From Proteus alimentorum (lineage in GTDB: Bacteria > Pseudomonadota > Gammaproteobacteria > Enterobacterales > Enterobacteriaceae), in contig NZ_NBVR01000031.1 of NCBI RefSeq assembly GCF_002607735.1, positions 310,001 through 374,000 of the forward strand: 64,000 nt of DNA, written 5' to 3'. Of this stretch, positions 27,317 to 36,491 are shown piece after piece; position 1 is the first letter of the stretch; every line of letters begins with the position of its first letter. The translations under genes were made by a program, and so were the position numbers. Below the pieces are notes generated by a model, which was not told where the DNA came from, made no database searches, and worked only from the letters and a program-made list of their open reading frames with translations.

Positions 27317-29005
27317 TCAAGATTCAGTTGAGGTTTTCAACTCTTTTTCTTCATTTCTTAACTCTCTGCGTAAAATTTTACCAACATTTGATTTTGGTAA
27401 TTCATCGCGAAATTCAATAATTTTAGGTACTTTATAACCCGTTAGGTAACGACGACAGTGTGTTTTTATCTCATCTTTGGTTAATGATGGATCTTTTTTC
27501 ACAATGAAAACTTTAACTGTTTCGCCCGAGTTTTTGCTCGGTACACCAATCGCAGCTGATTCTAAAACCTTAGGATGCGCCGTGACAACCTCTTCGACTT
27601 CATTAGGGTATACATTAAAGCCTGAAACTAAGATCATATCTTTTTTGCGATCAACAATACGAATAAAACCTTCGTCATCCATTGTGGCAATATCACCGGT
27701 TGCAACCCAACCATCGTGTAAGACTTCATCAGTGGCATCAGGACGATTCCAATAACCTTTCATGACTTGAGGCCCACGAACCCACATTTCACCGCCTACG
27801 GTGCGGTCAACTTCATTACCTTCATCATCGATAAACTTAACCTCTGTTGAAGGTACTGGTAATCCAATACTGCCACTGTATTTTTTCAGATTATACGGGT
27901 TACCCGTGACTAAAGGAGAGCATTCAGTCAAACCATAACCTTCTAACAAATGTTTACCTGTTAACTCCTCCCACTCTTTAGCAACACTACTTTGAACAGG
28001 CATACCACCGCCAACAGAGAGGTTTAGTTTGGAGAAATCAAGTTGACGGAATTCTGGGTTTTGTAACCAAGCATTAAATAAAGTATTTACGCCAGTAATT
28101 GCCGTGACAGGGTAACGTCCTAGTTCTTTAATTGTACCTTTTACATCACGAGGATTGGTGATAAGTAAATTTTTACCCCCAATCTCAATAAAGAGCAGAC
28201 AGTTTACAGTTAAAGCGAAAACGTGATACAGCGGTAACGCGGTGACCACCAGCTCTTTACCTACATTGAGTGCAGGAACATAAGCCGCTTTTGCTTGCTC
28301 AAGATTTGCCAACATATTGCGATGCGTTAACATCGCACCTTTAGCAATGCCCGTTGTTCCCCCTGTATATTGCAGGAAGGCTAAATCACTTCCCGTAATT
28401 TCAGGTTTAATATATTGCATACGATAACCAAAATGCATTGCTCTACGAAATGAAATTGCATCAGGCAAGTTATATTTAGGGACTAATCGTTTGATATATT
28501 TAACAACAAAGTCAACTAATGTTGCTTTAGGACGAGATAGCTGATCACCCATTCGGGTTAAAATAACGTGTTTAATACTGGTATTAAATACGATTTTTTC
28601 GAGCGTATGCGCAAAGTTAGAGACTATGACAATGGCACTTGCACCGCTGTCATTTAATTGATGTTCAAGTTCTCTTGGTGTGTAAAGTGGGTTTACGTTT
28701 ACGACAACCATACCTGCACGAAGAATACCGAAAAGCGCGATAGGATATTGCAGTAAATTAGGCATCATCAAGGCAACACGATCACCTTTTTTTAATCCTA
28801 AGCCGTTTTGCAGGTATGCTGCAAAAGCACGGCTACGCTCTTCAAGTTTGCGATAAGTCATGACCTCGCCCATATTGATAAAGGCGGGTTGATCTGCGTA
28901 ATTTGCGACAGCGTTTTCAAGCATCTCAGCAAGGGATGCGAAACGGTCCGGGTCAATTTCAGCCGGAACATCTGCCGGATAACGTTTAAGCCAGACTTTT
29001 TCCAA
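27317..29005 (-). CDS. fadD: Long-chain fatty acyl-CoA synthetase FadD
   Basis: Membrane-associated ligase that activates imported long-chain fatty acids with ATP and CoA, feeding beta-oxidation. The start is placed at a TTG at 29005 ([14 protein letters not shown] read with initiator Met), because AGGAG lies seven bases before it and the protein then has 562 residues against 561 in E. coli, where fadD also starts with TTG. The frame extends to a GTG at 29029, but that would swallow the ribosome site. The ATP motif [12 protein letters not shown] is near residue 213, the second block YGLTECSP near 362, and the FACS motif (DGWVATGD, then [20 protein letters not shown]) near 435-470. Confidence 0.95.
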   Translation of the reverse strand: MEKVWLKRYPADVPAEIDPDRFASLAEMLENAVANYADQPAFINMGEVMTYRKLEERSRAFAAYLQNGLGLKKGDRVALMMPNLLQYPIALFGILRAGMVVVNVNPLYTPRELEHQLNDSGASAIVIVSNFAHTLEKIVFNTSIKHVILTRMGDQLSRPKATLVDFVVKYIKRLVPKYNLPDAISFRRAMHFGYRMQYIKPEITGSDLAFLQYTGGTTGIAKGAMLTHRNMLANLEQAKAAYVPALNVGKELVVTALPLYHVFALTVNCLLFIEIGGKNLLITNPRDVKGTIKELGRYPVTAITGVNTLFNAWLQNPEFRQLDFSKLNLSVGGGMPVQSSVAKEWEELTGKHLLEGYGLTECSPLVTGNPYNLKKYSGSIGLPVPSTEVKFIDDEGNEVDRTVGGEMWVRGPQVMKGYWNRPDATDEVLHDGWVATGDIATMDDEGFIRIVDRKKDMILVSGFNVYPNEVEEVVTAHPKVLESAAIGVPSKNSGETVKVFIVKKDPSLTKDEIKTHCRRYLTGYKVPKIIEFRDELPKSNVGKILRRELRNEEKELKTSTES

Positions 29006-29147
29006 AGTAGTACTCCTGATTAATCGCACTTCTTGGGTTAATATTATGTTTCATTTTTAACAAAGTATTAACTCATCCTACCAGCACAAACAATTTTCTG
29101 TTGTGAAGATGCGAAGTGTGTCACTAAATATTTTATTTTTAGATTAA

Positions 29148-29178
29148 CAAAAAAGAAGGCGGTCAAAACCGCCCTCTC
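29148..29178 (-). terminator. Intrinsic terminator of yeaY
   Basis: Minus strand GGCGGT, TTTG, ACCGCC within a longer imperfect AGAGG/CTTCT stem, then TTTTTTG. It lies about 130 bp after the yeaY stop. Confidence 0.75.
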
Positions 29179-29306
29179 TTTTATTTTTATTCAACTTTAA
29201 TAACTCTATTAGATAGTTACCTAATATATTATAGATATTGATTATACACCGTTTCACACAAATGAAGATGAAATATTATCTCGTCATGTGATTCAATATC
29301 CATTTA

Positions 29307-29903
29307 TTATTCTAAAACAGGCACAACCTGACCAGTTCCATATGGATATCCACCGTAACCGCCATATCCATGGTGATAACCCCAATATGGGCCATCTCCA
29401 TAATACCCCCATGTCATAACAGGTGCTGGCATAATGACTTGCTGTGTCAGTGTCCAGCGTTTCATACCCGTTACATCAATACGTAAAAAGGGATAGCTCG
29501 CCTCACCAACTTTGCCAGATTCAACACCTTTGATAGTACCAACAACGGTTACATACTGATTTTTATAATCAGTAGGATCTAAGAAATGCATAACATTAGC
29601 ATAGAGACGCCCAACAGAAGGCTGTTGCAATTCGGGCGCGGCATCATATTGAGAAAGAGGCATAACAGCAATTTCTAGCTGTGTTGATGATTGGCGATTT
29701 TTAACATCAACCACACGCCCACCAAAACGCCCTTCTTGGCCAATATAAAGCTCAGGTGCAACAAAAACGCCATTTAAATCAGTAACAGGCGTTGCTGATG
29801 TACCTTTTATTGATTCAGGTATAGAGACGCATCCCGCTAGAAACAAAGCACCAGATAGAAATAGCGCTTTGCTTACCAAACGGTAGTTTAATTGTCTGTT
29901 CAT
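29307..29903 (-). CDS. yeaY: Slp family outer membrane lipoprotein YeaY
   Basis: 198-residue lipoprotein of the Slp (starvation-inducible) family. ATG 29903 is chosen because GAGGTGG lies just upstream; a longer frame begins at 29915. The lipobox LAGC falls at residues 22-25, followed by a beta-rich Slp domain (LNGVFVAPELYIGQEGRFGG; RLYANVMHFLDPTDYKN). The C-terminus is a Gly/Tyr/Trp-rich tail from about residue 165 (WGYYGDGPYWGYHHGYGG). The function is not well defined. It sits between fadD and tsaB as in E. coli. Confidence 0.9.
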   Translation of the reverse strand: MNRQLNYRLVSKALFLSGALFLAGCVSIPESIKGTSATPVTDLNGVFVAPELYIGQEGRFGGRVVDVKNRQSSTQLEIAVMPLSQYDAAPELQQPSVGRLYANVMHFLDPTDYKNQYVTVVGTIKGVESGKVGEASYPFLRIDVTGMKRWTLTQQVIMPAPVMTWGYYGDGPYWGYHHGYGGYGGYPYGTGQVVPVLE

Positions 29904-29995
29904 AAACCACCTCATTGCAAGTCAATATTAACGTTACTCTATAATAATATTATAGCTTAGCTTCACGCTTAGGCTTCTAATAGATACTCATAAAT

Positions 29996-30697
29996 CTATT
30001 CACGACCGGGCAGTTTTTTCCACGTCACTTCATTACGTAAATAAACTGGCTCAGCATCTTCAACTTTCGTCGCTTTGCCTTCATGCCAAGCGGTTACAGC
30101 AAGGGGTAACATATCTTGTGCAGCAGGAAGCGTAATCTCAGTTTCAACAACAGTGAAAGGAAGCGCCTCTTTTAAATCTGGATAAGCTTGCCAGCCTGTA
30201 CCTGCCATTGCCCATGTTCCCGTCGTCGATTGTAATGCGTCAATAAATTGCTCAGGTTTCATCACCGCTTCAGTATTTTCTCCTACCCAAGCACCAGCAC
30301 CATTGCGTTGATATTGAGCGCAATAAATTTCACCCATACGCGCATCGATTGCGACTAAAACGTGCTTGATACCCGTTGTTCTAAATACCCCTTCAGCCAT
30401 AGTGGCAAGTGATGAAATACCAATCATAGGTAATTCAGCACCTAACGCGATACCTTGTGCAACACCCACACCAATACGAACACCTGTAAAACTGCCTGGG
30501 CCTCGTCCAAAAGCAAGTGCATCTAATGATTGCAATGTGATATTTGCTTCTTCTAAAGCGCTTTTCACCATAGGTAAAATCTTTTGTGTATGTTCACGAG
30601 GTGAGATTTCAAAACGTGAAGCAACAACGCCTTCATTCCAAACTGCAACTGAACACGATTCTGTTGCAGTATCAATTGCTAAAATTCGCAGTGACAC
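29996..30697 (-). CDS. tsaB: tRNA t6A biosynthesis protein TsaB
   Basis: Scaffold subunit of the TsaBDE complex that makes N6-threonylcarbamoyladenosine at tRNA position 37. 233 residues of the ASKHA fold; [20 protein letters not shown] opens the chain and [20 protein letters not shown] near residue 64 is the family signature. The start codon is GTG at 30697. Between yeaY and yoaA as in E. coli. Confidence 0.95.
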   Translation of the reverse strand: MSLRILAIDTATESCSVAVWNEGVVASRFEISPREHTQKILPMVKSALEEANITLQSLDALAFGRGPGSFTGVRIGVGVAQGIALGAELPMIGISSLATMAEGVFRTTGIKHVLVAIDARMGEIYCAQYQRNGAGAWVGENTEAVMKPEQFIDALQSTTGTWAMAGTGWQAYPDLKEALPFTVVETEITLPAAQDMLPLAVTAWHEGKATKVEDAEPVYLRNEVTWKKLPGRE

Positions 30698-30789
30698 GCC
30701 ATAACTCCGGCAAATTCGATAATTAAAAGAGAAAGAATAATATCATAATAGTGTTCAACAGAATAAACACACATTCTGTGCGATCGCTA

Positions 30790-32733
30790 TTATGAATCCG
30801 ATATTTCTTGTATTTCATTCTGCTGTACACGTTGGCTCAAAAATTTCATTGTTTTTTCGAGTGAACGCGTTCGTGGTGAAGGTGGCAAACTACTTAAAAA
30901 AACTTCGCCATATGCACGAGAAACCAACCTATCATCACAAACTATAATTGCACCATAATCGTGTACATCACGAATTAATCGCCCGACACCTTGTTTTAAG
31001 CTAATAACTGCATCAGGAATTTGGACATCCCTAAAGGCATCGCCGCCCCGCAACTCACAATCTTCAATACGTGCTCTTAATAAAGGATCATCAGGTGCTG
31101 TAAAGGGTAATTTATCAATAATCACACAAGAGAGCGTATCGCCACGCACATCAACACCTTCCCAAAAACTTTGGGTCGCAACTAACAGCGCATTTCCTGA
31201 TGAGACAAATTTTTGCAGTAATTGTGTTTTACTCATCTCACCTTGCATCAATACGGGTAATGGCAAACTGGCTTTAAATTCTTCGGCAAGTCCCCGCATC
31301 ATGGCATGTGAAGTACAGAGGAAAAAACAGCGACCTTGGTTCTTTAAAATAACGGGGGTTAGCATTGCAGCTAATCGTTTCGCCGTATAAGGCTGGTTTA
31401 AAGGCGGTAAATAGCGTGGTACACACAACAACGTTTGATGCTGATAATCAAATGGACTATTTAAAATCAGTGTTGTCGCATTCTCTAAGCCCAATCTATC
31501 TGTGTAATAAGACATCTGCTCATTCACAGAAAGTGTTGCTGAGGTAAACACCCAACTGCTTTTATGTGATTTGATTAATTCGCGAAATTTATCCGCAACA
31601 GAGAGTGGCGTGATAGCTAATAAAAAATGGCGACCATAACTTTCAAACCAATAGCTATAACCCGGAATTGTGGTATCAATCAGGCGTTTTAAGCGATTGC
31701 GATAAACCGTGGCTCGTTCAAAAGCACTATCGAGTAATTGGCTTCGCCCTAACGAAAGTTTCATTACGTCATAACTTAGTTCTAAGGCATCATCCAACAA
31801 CGTAAGAAAACGTTTTGTTTCACCACCTTGCAACAGCTCACGTAAGTTTCCTCGATAACCCGTCTCACCTAACGCTAAGCGAAAATCCATCACCATTTGC
31901 GTTAATCTATCAGCACTTTTTTGCAACTGAACTTGATCACGGACGTCTGTACGATAAGCCACTGTCATATCTCTGGCGAGATCAAAAAGCTGTCTACTGG
32001 TGAGTTGTTGACCAAAATAGTGGCTAGCGATATCTGGAATTTGATGAGCCTCATCAAAGATCATGATTTCCGCTTCCGGAATTAGCTCACCAAAACCGGT
32101 ATCTTTAACAACGGTATCTGCCATAAATAAATGGTGATTAACCACCACAATATCCGCATCCATTGCTTTTTTACGTGCACTTAGAACATAGCACTCTTTA
32201 TAGCGAGGGCAATCACTGCCTAAACAGTTATCGTTAGTGCTTGTGACTAAAGGCCAAACTCGGCTATCTTCCGCAACACTATGACAACGGCTAACATCAC
32301 CATCTTCGGTCTGTGTTGACCATTGGCGTACATACATTACATCAGACAAAACTTCGGCTTCGAGATCACCACCACTGAGCATTTGCTGATCAAGTCGTTC
32401 TAAGCACAGATAGTTAGAACGCCCTTTTAATAATGCTGTATTACCATCATAATTAATCGCTTCAATGATCGTGGGTAAATCGCGACTATAGAGTTGATCT
32501 TGCAAGGCTTTAGAGCCTGTTGAGATAATCGTTTTTTTACCCGAACGCAATGCGGGCACAAGATAAGCATACGTTTTTCCTGTACCCGTACCCGCTTCAG
32601 CGATAAGTACACCTTGCTTATCAATAGCTTCCGTTATTGATTTCGCCATTTGTCGTTGAGCTTCACGGGGATGAAATCCTGGAATGGTTCGGGTTAAAAT
32701 CCCGTTTTCTGCAAAATCGTCTGACACAGGCAT
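30790..32733 (-). CDS. yoaA: DinG-family ATP-dependent DNA helicase YoaA
   Basis: 647-residue superfamily 2 helicase related to DinG and XPD; in E. coli YoaA works with the HolC subunit in repair at stalled forks. Walker A EAGTGTGKT is at 46-54 and the DEAH box in FDEAHQIPD near 226. Four cysteines placed as an iron-sulfur cluster are seen (SNYLCLE near 112, then NDNCLGSDC and KEC near 170-181). The C-terminal helicase block QGVGRLIRD is near 585. Divergent from the ridA-family gene. Confidence 0.94.
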   Translation of the reverse strand: MPVSDDFAENGILTRTIPGFHPREAQRQMAKSITEAIDKQGVLIAEAGTGTGKTYAYLVPALRSGKKTIISTGSKALQDQLYSRDLPTIIEAINYDGNTALLKGRSNYLCLERLDQQMLSGGDLEAEVLSDVMYVRQWSTQTEDGDVSRCHSVAEDSRVWPLVTSTNDNCLGSDCPRYKECYVLSARKKAMDADIVVVNHHLFMADTVVKDTGFGELIPEAEIMIFDEAHQIPDIASHYFGQQLTSRQLFDLARDMTVAYRTDVRDQVQLQKSADRLTQMVMDFRLALGETGYRGNLRELLQGGETKRFLTLLDDALELSYDVMKLSLGRSQLLDSAFERATVYRNRLKRLIDTTIPGYSYWFESYGRHFLLAITPLSVADKFRELIKSHKSSWVFTSATLSVNEQMSYYTDRLGLENATTLILNSPFDYQHQTLLCVPRYLPPLNQPYTAKRLAAMLTPVILKNQGRCFFLCTSHAMMRGLAEEFKASLPLPVLMQGEMSKTQLLQKFVSSGNALLVATQSFWEGVDVRGDTLSCVIIDKLPFTAPDDPLLRARIEDCELRGGDAFRDVQIPDAVISLKQGVGRLIRDVHDYGAIIVCDDRLVSRAYGEVFLSSLPPSPRTRSLEKTMKFLSQRVQQNEIQEISDS

Positions 32734-32818
32734 ACTCTTTTTATAAAATAAGACGTAAATTATGCCAGTGGATAACCAAAAGTACCACCTATGCCGTTAA
32801 TACAAAGGAGAACTTATA

Positions 32819-33163
32819 ATGACAATTAAACGTATCGACCCTGAAGATCGCTGGTCTGAAGCGGTTATTCATAACGACACAATTTATTACACTGCAGTGC
32901 CAGAAAATTTATCAGGCGATATTATTGAACAAACAGCAGACACATTAGCGGCAATTGACGTTTTGTTACAACGTGTAGGTTCTGATAAAACTAAAATTCT
33001 TGATGCGACAATCTTTTTAGCTGATAAAGCCGATTTTGAAGGAATGAATAAAGCATGGGACGCATGGGTTGCCAAAGGTAATGCTCCAGTACGTTGTACT
33101 GTACAAGCACAATTAATGCACCCTGAATATAAAGTTGAAATTAAAATCATTGCGGCAATGTAA
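32819..33163 (+). CDS. yoaB: RidA family protein YoaB
   Basis: 114-residue member of the RidA/YjgF family, which hydrolyse reactive enamine/imine intermediates. The arginine that binds the substrate carboxylate is present in APVRCTVQAQL near residue 96, with E at the end of MHPEYKVEIKIIA. Divergent from yoaA with 85 bp between, matching E. coli. AAAGGAGA gives a strong ribosome site. A bidirectional terminator follows. Confidence 0.9.
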   Translation: MTIKRIDPEDRWSEAVIHNDTIYYTAVPENLSGDIIEQTADTLAAIDVLLQRVGSDKTKILDATIFLADKADFEGMNKAWDAWVAKGNAPVRCTVQAQLMHPEYKVEIKIIAAM

Positions 33164-33200
33164 ATAAGTATTATTTATTAAGCTCTTATGTTTATATAAA

Positions 33201-33234
33201 AAAAAGCTGAATTCATAAGAACTCAGCTTTTTAA
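33201..33234. terminator. Bidirectional terminator between yoaB and mdtI
   Basis: AAAAAGCTGA / TCAGCTTTTT perfect stem, 12-base loop, A/T runs on both flanks, between convergent genes. Confidence 0.85.
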
Positions 33235-33302
33235 TGTCTTATTTTGCCGTGATAATTAGATTTTTTGTTTTATCAATATCTCACTCATTAAGTTAATTAG
33301 AT

Positions 33303-33635
33303 TTAGGCAAATTTGATCATTACCATACCAACCAGTAATAATATAATTCCACCCCATCCTTTATAATTGAGTCGTTGATTAAATAAGATCCAACCCGCGG
33401 CAATGGTTGCAATAATTCCGAATGCTCCCCAAAGTGCATAAGCAACAGAAAGCTCTATCCCTTTGACTGCCATTGCAAGTGCACTAAAAGCCCCTAACAC
33501 ACAAAACAGTGATAATATTCCTAATCCCATTCGGCTAAAGCCGTTAGACATTTTTAAGAATATATTCGCAACAATCTCGAGCACAACGGCAAGTATTAGA
33601 AATGCACCATGCCACCATTCAAATTGAGCTAACAT
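33303..33635 (-). CDS. mdtI: Spermidine export SMR protein MdtI
   Basis: 110-residue four-helix small multidrug resistance protein. With MdtJ it forms the spermidine exporter. The opening [20 protein letters not shown] contains the membrane glutamate (E19-E20 region), and the [15 protein letters not shown] block near residue 60 and [13 protein letters not shown] near 81 match E. coli MdtI closely. It starts two bases after the mdtJ stop, so the pair is translated together. Confidence 0.94.
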   Translation of the reverse strand: MLAQFEWWHGAFLILAVVLEIVANIFLKMSNGFSRMGLGILSLFCVLGAFSALAMAVKGIELSVAYALWGAFGIIATIAAGWILFNQRLNYKGWGGIILLLVGMVMIKFA

Positions 33636-33637
33636 AA

Positions 33638-34078
33638 TTAAGCCTCCTTGATATTGGCAGGAATTGGCTTATTCGCTCCTTTTACGGCACTGGCAACGTG
33701 CTTGGCTTTACCAGCAATACTTTTTACCGAATCTGTTGTTTTCTTAGCAACAGCCGATTTTTTAGTACCTGATTTGATAAGTGTGATCCCTGCAATTAAC
33801 ATTGCTAGGCCACCTAATTTTAATGGTGAGAGTGATTCACCAAACCACAAAACGCTGAATGTCGTAATAATGACAATTCCAATACCTTCCCACAGTGCAT
33901 ATGCTACACCTAATGCCACTTTTTTAACGGCTATGGCTAAAAAGATATAGGAAGTGGCAATCATTAACCACATGACTATCATACCGGTGTAACCACCGCT
34001 TACACTGGCGTACTTCATAGATAAAGTACCGATAACTTCACAAACAATAGCTAATGCTAAAAATATCCAATAAATCAT
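33638..34078 (-). CDS. mdtJ: Spermidine export SMR protein MdtJ with extended C-terminus
   Basis: Partner of MdtI. From ATG 34078 ([20 protein letters not shown]) it has 146 residues against 121 in E. coli; the frame can extend to 34099, but homology begins at MIYWIF. Four transmembrane helices with the membrane Glu in VCEVIG and [14 protein letters not shown] are intact up to about residue 104. The extra length is a Lys/Ala-rich cytoplasmic tail (from [11 protein letters not shown] to NIKEA). A 32-codon ORF at 34229-34327 precedes it in the leader, suggesting translational control by polyamine. Confidence 0.92.
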   Translation of the reverse strand: MIYWIFLALAIVCEVIGTLSMKYASVSGGYTGMIVMWLMIATSYIFLAIAVKKVALGVAYALWEGIGIVIITTFSVLWFGESLSPLKLGGLAMLIAGITLIKSGTKKSAVAKKTTDSVKSIAGKAKHVASAVKGANKPIPANIKEA

Positions 34079-34193
34079 TTTTTCATCTCTCATACACATT
34101 CGAAATACGCCAAAACGTTTCTTGCGCAGAAGATAGAGAATATGTAGATAGTCTTTCTGGCGGCAATTGTAGCCGAACGTTAAGGCAACGTCG

Positions 34194-34213
34194 TTTCCTG
34201 ATAACTCAGGAAT
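34194..34213 (-). promoter_or_regulatory. Hairpin in the mdtJI leader
   Basis: TTCCTGA, loop, TCAGGAA perfect 7-bp stem with a 4-base loop, just after the upstream ORF stop and 110 bp before mdtJ. It may take part in ribosome- or polyamine-dependent folding of the leader. Confidence 0.5.
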
Positions 34214-34228
34214 TAAGATGAGAGGTTT

Positions 34229-34327
34229 CTATAATGCGCCACACCAATAGTGTTCGCTGGATAAAATAGCAGAAAGGAATAACTTATAGGTAGAACGTTT
34301 AACTTTGACGCTTTTGGCGCTAGTCAT
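34229..34327 (-). CDS. Upstream leader ORF of mdtJI (MdtU-like candidate)
   Basis: A 32-codon ORF opens at ATG 34327 and ends at TAG 34229, about 150 bp before mdtJ. The peptide begins MTSAKSVKVKRSTYKLFL and ends SSEHYWCGAL: a basic first half and an aromatic, Cys-containing end. In E. coli a short upstream ORF named mdtU in the mdtJI leader is reported to mediate polyamine response; I am matching by position, not by sequence. The ribosome site is weak (AAAGA about 11 bases before). Absence of any other ORF in this leader and the hairpin after its stop favour a regulatory role. Confidence 0.45.
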   Translation of the reverse strand: MTSAKSVKVKRSTYKLFLSAILSSEHYWCGAL

Positions 34328-34609
34328 GATTATTTATTCTTTCATCGCACAGACCATCCGCACGATATACTCCGAACCCTCATATAAGATGGTTAAATGT
34401 TACATGATATTTCTATCACGCCAAATTATTTAAAGCAATGCTTTTGAGGAAAATTTTTTAGTTAATTGGTTGGTTTTGTTTAAGTTTTAACTTTTCGCCC
34501 GCTCATAACTTATCGGTTTTATGAATAGTTATTGAAACAATTTTCGTTTTAATATGGGTTTTATTCATCTATTAGCAAGTAATTATGCTTAAAAACATTT
34601 ACTGAAGAG
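34328..34609. other. Gene-free region between mdtJI leader and zwf terminator
   Basis: About 280 bp, AT-rich. It should hold the promoter for the mdtJI leader on the minus strand, but no strong -10/-35 pair was recognised. No ORF or repeat of note. Confidence 0.4.
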
Positions 34610-34634
34610 AAAAACACCCAGCATAGCTGGGTGT
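34610..34634 (-). terminator. Intrinsic terminator of zwf
   Basis: Minus strand ACACCCAGC, TAT, GCTGGGTGT followed by TTTTCTC; 9-bp perfect stem, about 30 bp after the stop. Confidence 0.88.
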
Positions 34635-34664
34635 CATATTTTTAGAATGGCCAATCAAAATCAA

Positions 34665-36140
34665 TTATTCAATTTCATTCCAAGAACGACCATCACGAGT
34701 GATCATGGCAACAGATGCAACAGGTCCCCATGTACCTGCTTGGTATGGCTTAGGTAGCTCATTATCGCATTCCCATGCATTGATAATTGAATCAACCCAT
34801 TTCCATGCTTCTTCCACTTCGTCACGACGCACGAACAATGCTTGAATGCCACGCATGGCTTCTAACAGCAAACGCTCATAAGCATCCGCTAAATGCGTTT
34901 GGTTAAAGGTTTCAGAGAAACTCAAGTCTAGCTTAGTTGTTTGTAAACGGTGCTTATGATCGAGTCCCGGTGCTTTATTTAGCACTTCGATATCAATACC
35001 TTCATCTGGCTGTAAACGAATAGTCAGCTTATTTTGTGGTAACTCTTGATAAGTCTCACTGAAAATATTCAGTGCAGGCTTTTTAAAATACACCACAACT
35101 TCTGAACATTTACTTGGTAGACGTTTGCCTGTTCTTAAATAGAACGGAACACCTGCCCAACGCCAGTTATCGATATCAGCACGGATTGCCACAAAGGTTT
35201 CGGTATTGCTGGTTTTATTGGCACCTTCTTCATCAAGATAACCAGGGACTTTTTTACCCTGTACAAAGCCACCAGTATATTGTCCTCGAACCGTTTTTTC
35301 GCGAATATTGGTGTTATCAATACGGCGTAATGAACGTAAAACTTTCACTTTTTCTTGACGAATACTATCAGCGGTTAAATCAGCTGGCGGTGACATCGCA
35401 ATCATAGTCAGGATTTGTAATAGGTGATTTTGTACCATATCACGCATTTGGCCTGCTTGATCAAAGTATCCCCAGCGCCCTTCAATACCCACTTCTTCTG
35501 CAACTGTAATTTGGACATGATCAATCGTTTTATTGTCCCAGTTATTAACAAACAGTGAGTTTGCAAAGCGCAGCGCTAATAGGTTTAAAACGGTTTCTTT
35601 ACCTAAATAGTGGTCGATACGATAAATTTGAGTCTCTTTAAAGTATTTCGCGACACTATCATTAATAGAAACCGAAGACGCTAAATCTGTCCCTAATGGT
35701 TTTTCCATTACGACACGATTAGGCTCTTTATTTAATTTTGCATGACCTAATCCCTGACACATCGCACTGAAAGTGCTTGGTGGCATAGCAAAGTAATAAA
35801 TAGCGGGTAATTTATCTTGTTTTAGATGCTTTGATAACTCAATGAAATGGTCGGTTTCATTAACATCAAGATTACAAAAATCTAAGCGATCACTTAAACG
35901 TTGCCAAATTTCAGGGTTAATTTCTTCTTTTAAAAAGGTTTTTAACGCTTCATGAGCGACATTTTTATATGCTTCAACATCCCAATCAGCACGACCGACA
36001 CCAATAATGCGAGAGTCAGGGTGAATATATCCTGCTTTTTCCAATTGATATAATGATGGAATGAGCTTACGGCGTGCTAGATCCCCTTTCGTACCGAAGA
36101 TAACCAGATCACAGGCCTGAGCAGTCGATATCGCTGCCAT
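34665..36140 (-). CDS. zwf: Glucose-6-phosphate 1-dehydrogenase
   Basis: First enzyme of the oxidative pentose phosphate and Entner-Doudoroff routes; makes NADPH. ATG 36140 (MAAISTAQACDLVIFG) gives 491 residues, equal to E. coli; the frame extends to 36155, but GGAGA lies six bases before 36140. The NADP motif GTKGDLARRK is near residue 17, the active-site block RIDHYLGKE near 175, and EKPLG near 147. Divergent from hexR, with a near-perfect HexR box 26 bp upstream of its start, so repression by HexR is likely. Confidence 0.97.
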   Translation of the reverse strand: MAAISTAQACDLVIFGTKGDLARRKLIPSLYQLEKAGYIHPDSRIIGVGRADWDVEAYKNVAHEALKTFLKEEINPEIWQRLSDRLDFCNLDVNETDHFIELSKHLKQDKLPAIYYFAMPPSTFSAMCQGLGHAKLNKEPNRVVMEKPLGTDLASSVSINDSVAKYFKETQIYRIDHYLGKETVLNLLALRFANSLFVNNWDNKTIDHVQITVAEEVGIEGRWGYFDQAGQMRDMVQNHLLQILTMIAMSPPADLTADSIRQEKVKVLRSLRRIDNTNIREKTVRGQYTGGFVQGKKVPGYLDEEGANKTSNTETFVAIRADIDNWRWAGVPFYLRTGKRLPSKCSEVVVYFKKPALNIFSETYQELPQNKLTIRLQPDEGIDIEVLNKAPGLDHKHRLQTTKLDLSFSETFNQTHLADAYERLLLEAMRGIQALFVRRDEVEEAWKWVDSIINAWECDNELPKPYQAGTWGPVASVAMITRDGRSWNEIE

Positions 36141-36165
36141 AGAACGTCTCCTCATGATGAGATTT

Positions 36166-36180
36166 TGTAATTTTGTTACA
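36166..36180. promoter_or_regulatory. HexR operator before zwf
   Basis: TGTAATTTTGTTACA matches the HexR consensus TGTARTWWWAYTACA at 14 of 15 positions. It lies in the zwf-hexR divergent region, 26 bp from the zwf start. Confidence 0.7.
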
Positions 36181-36299
36181 GAATTTTGTATTAATGTACT
36201 CTTTTGGATGTATTCAGTAAATACACTTGCACATTTTAGTCTTTAACTTACCACACATATTGTAATGCTTCATTTTATGCCTAGTGTTTTATCCTTTCT

Positions 36300-36314
36300 T
36301 GTAACTTTACAACA
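36300..36314. promoter_or_regulatory. Second possible HexR site
   Basis: TGTAACTTTACAACA matches the same consensus at 13 of 15; its core TTGTAA-N2-TTACAA is a perfect palindrome. It is 178 bp before hexR and could serve autoregulation. Confidence 0.4.
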
Positions 36315-36491
36315 GTTTTGTTTCTTGTTTTCAGCTTTGAAAGTTAGACACACGTCATACTTTAACGAAAAAGGCCCCATTTACCGATGGTTTACACTGC
36401 AAGCCTTGTTCTTTGCGTAGTATATTTTCATAAAACCGTTATAGATTTCTCCTTTTATTGAAATTGGCAAAGCCAAGGATCTGTATATTTA

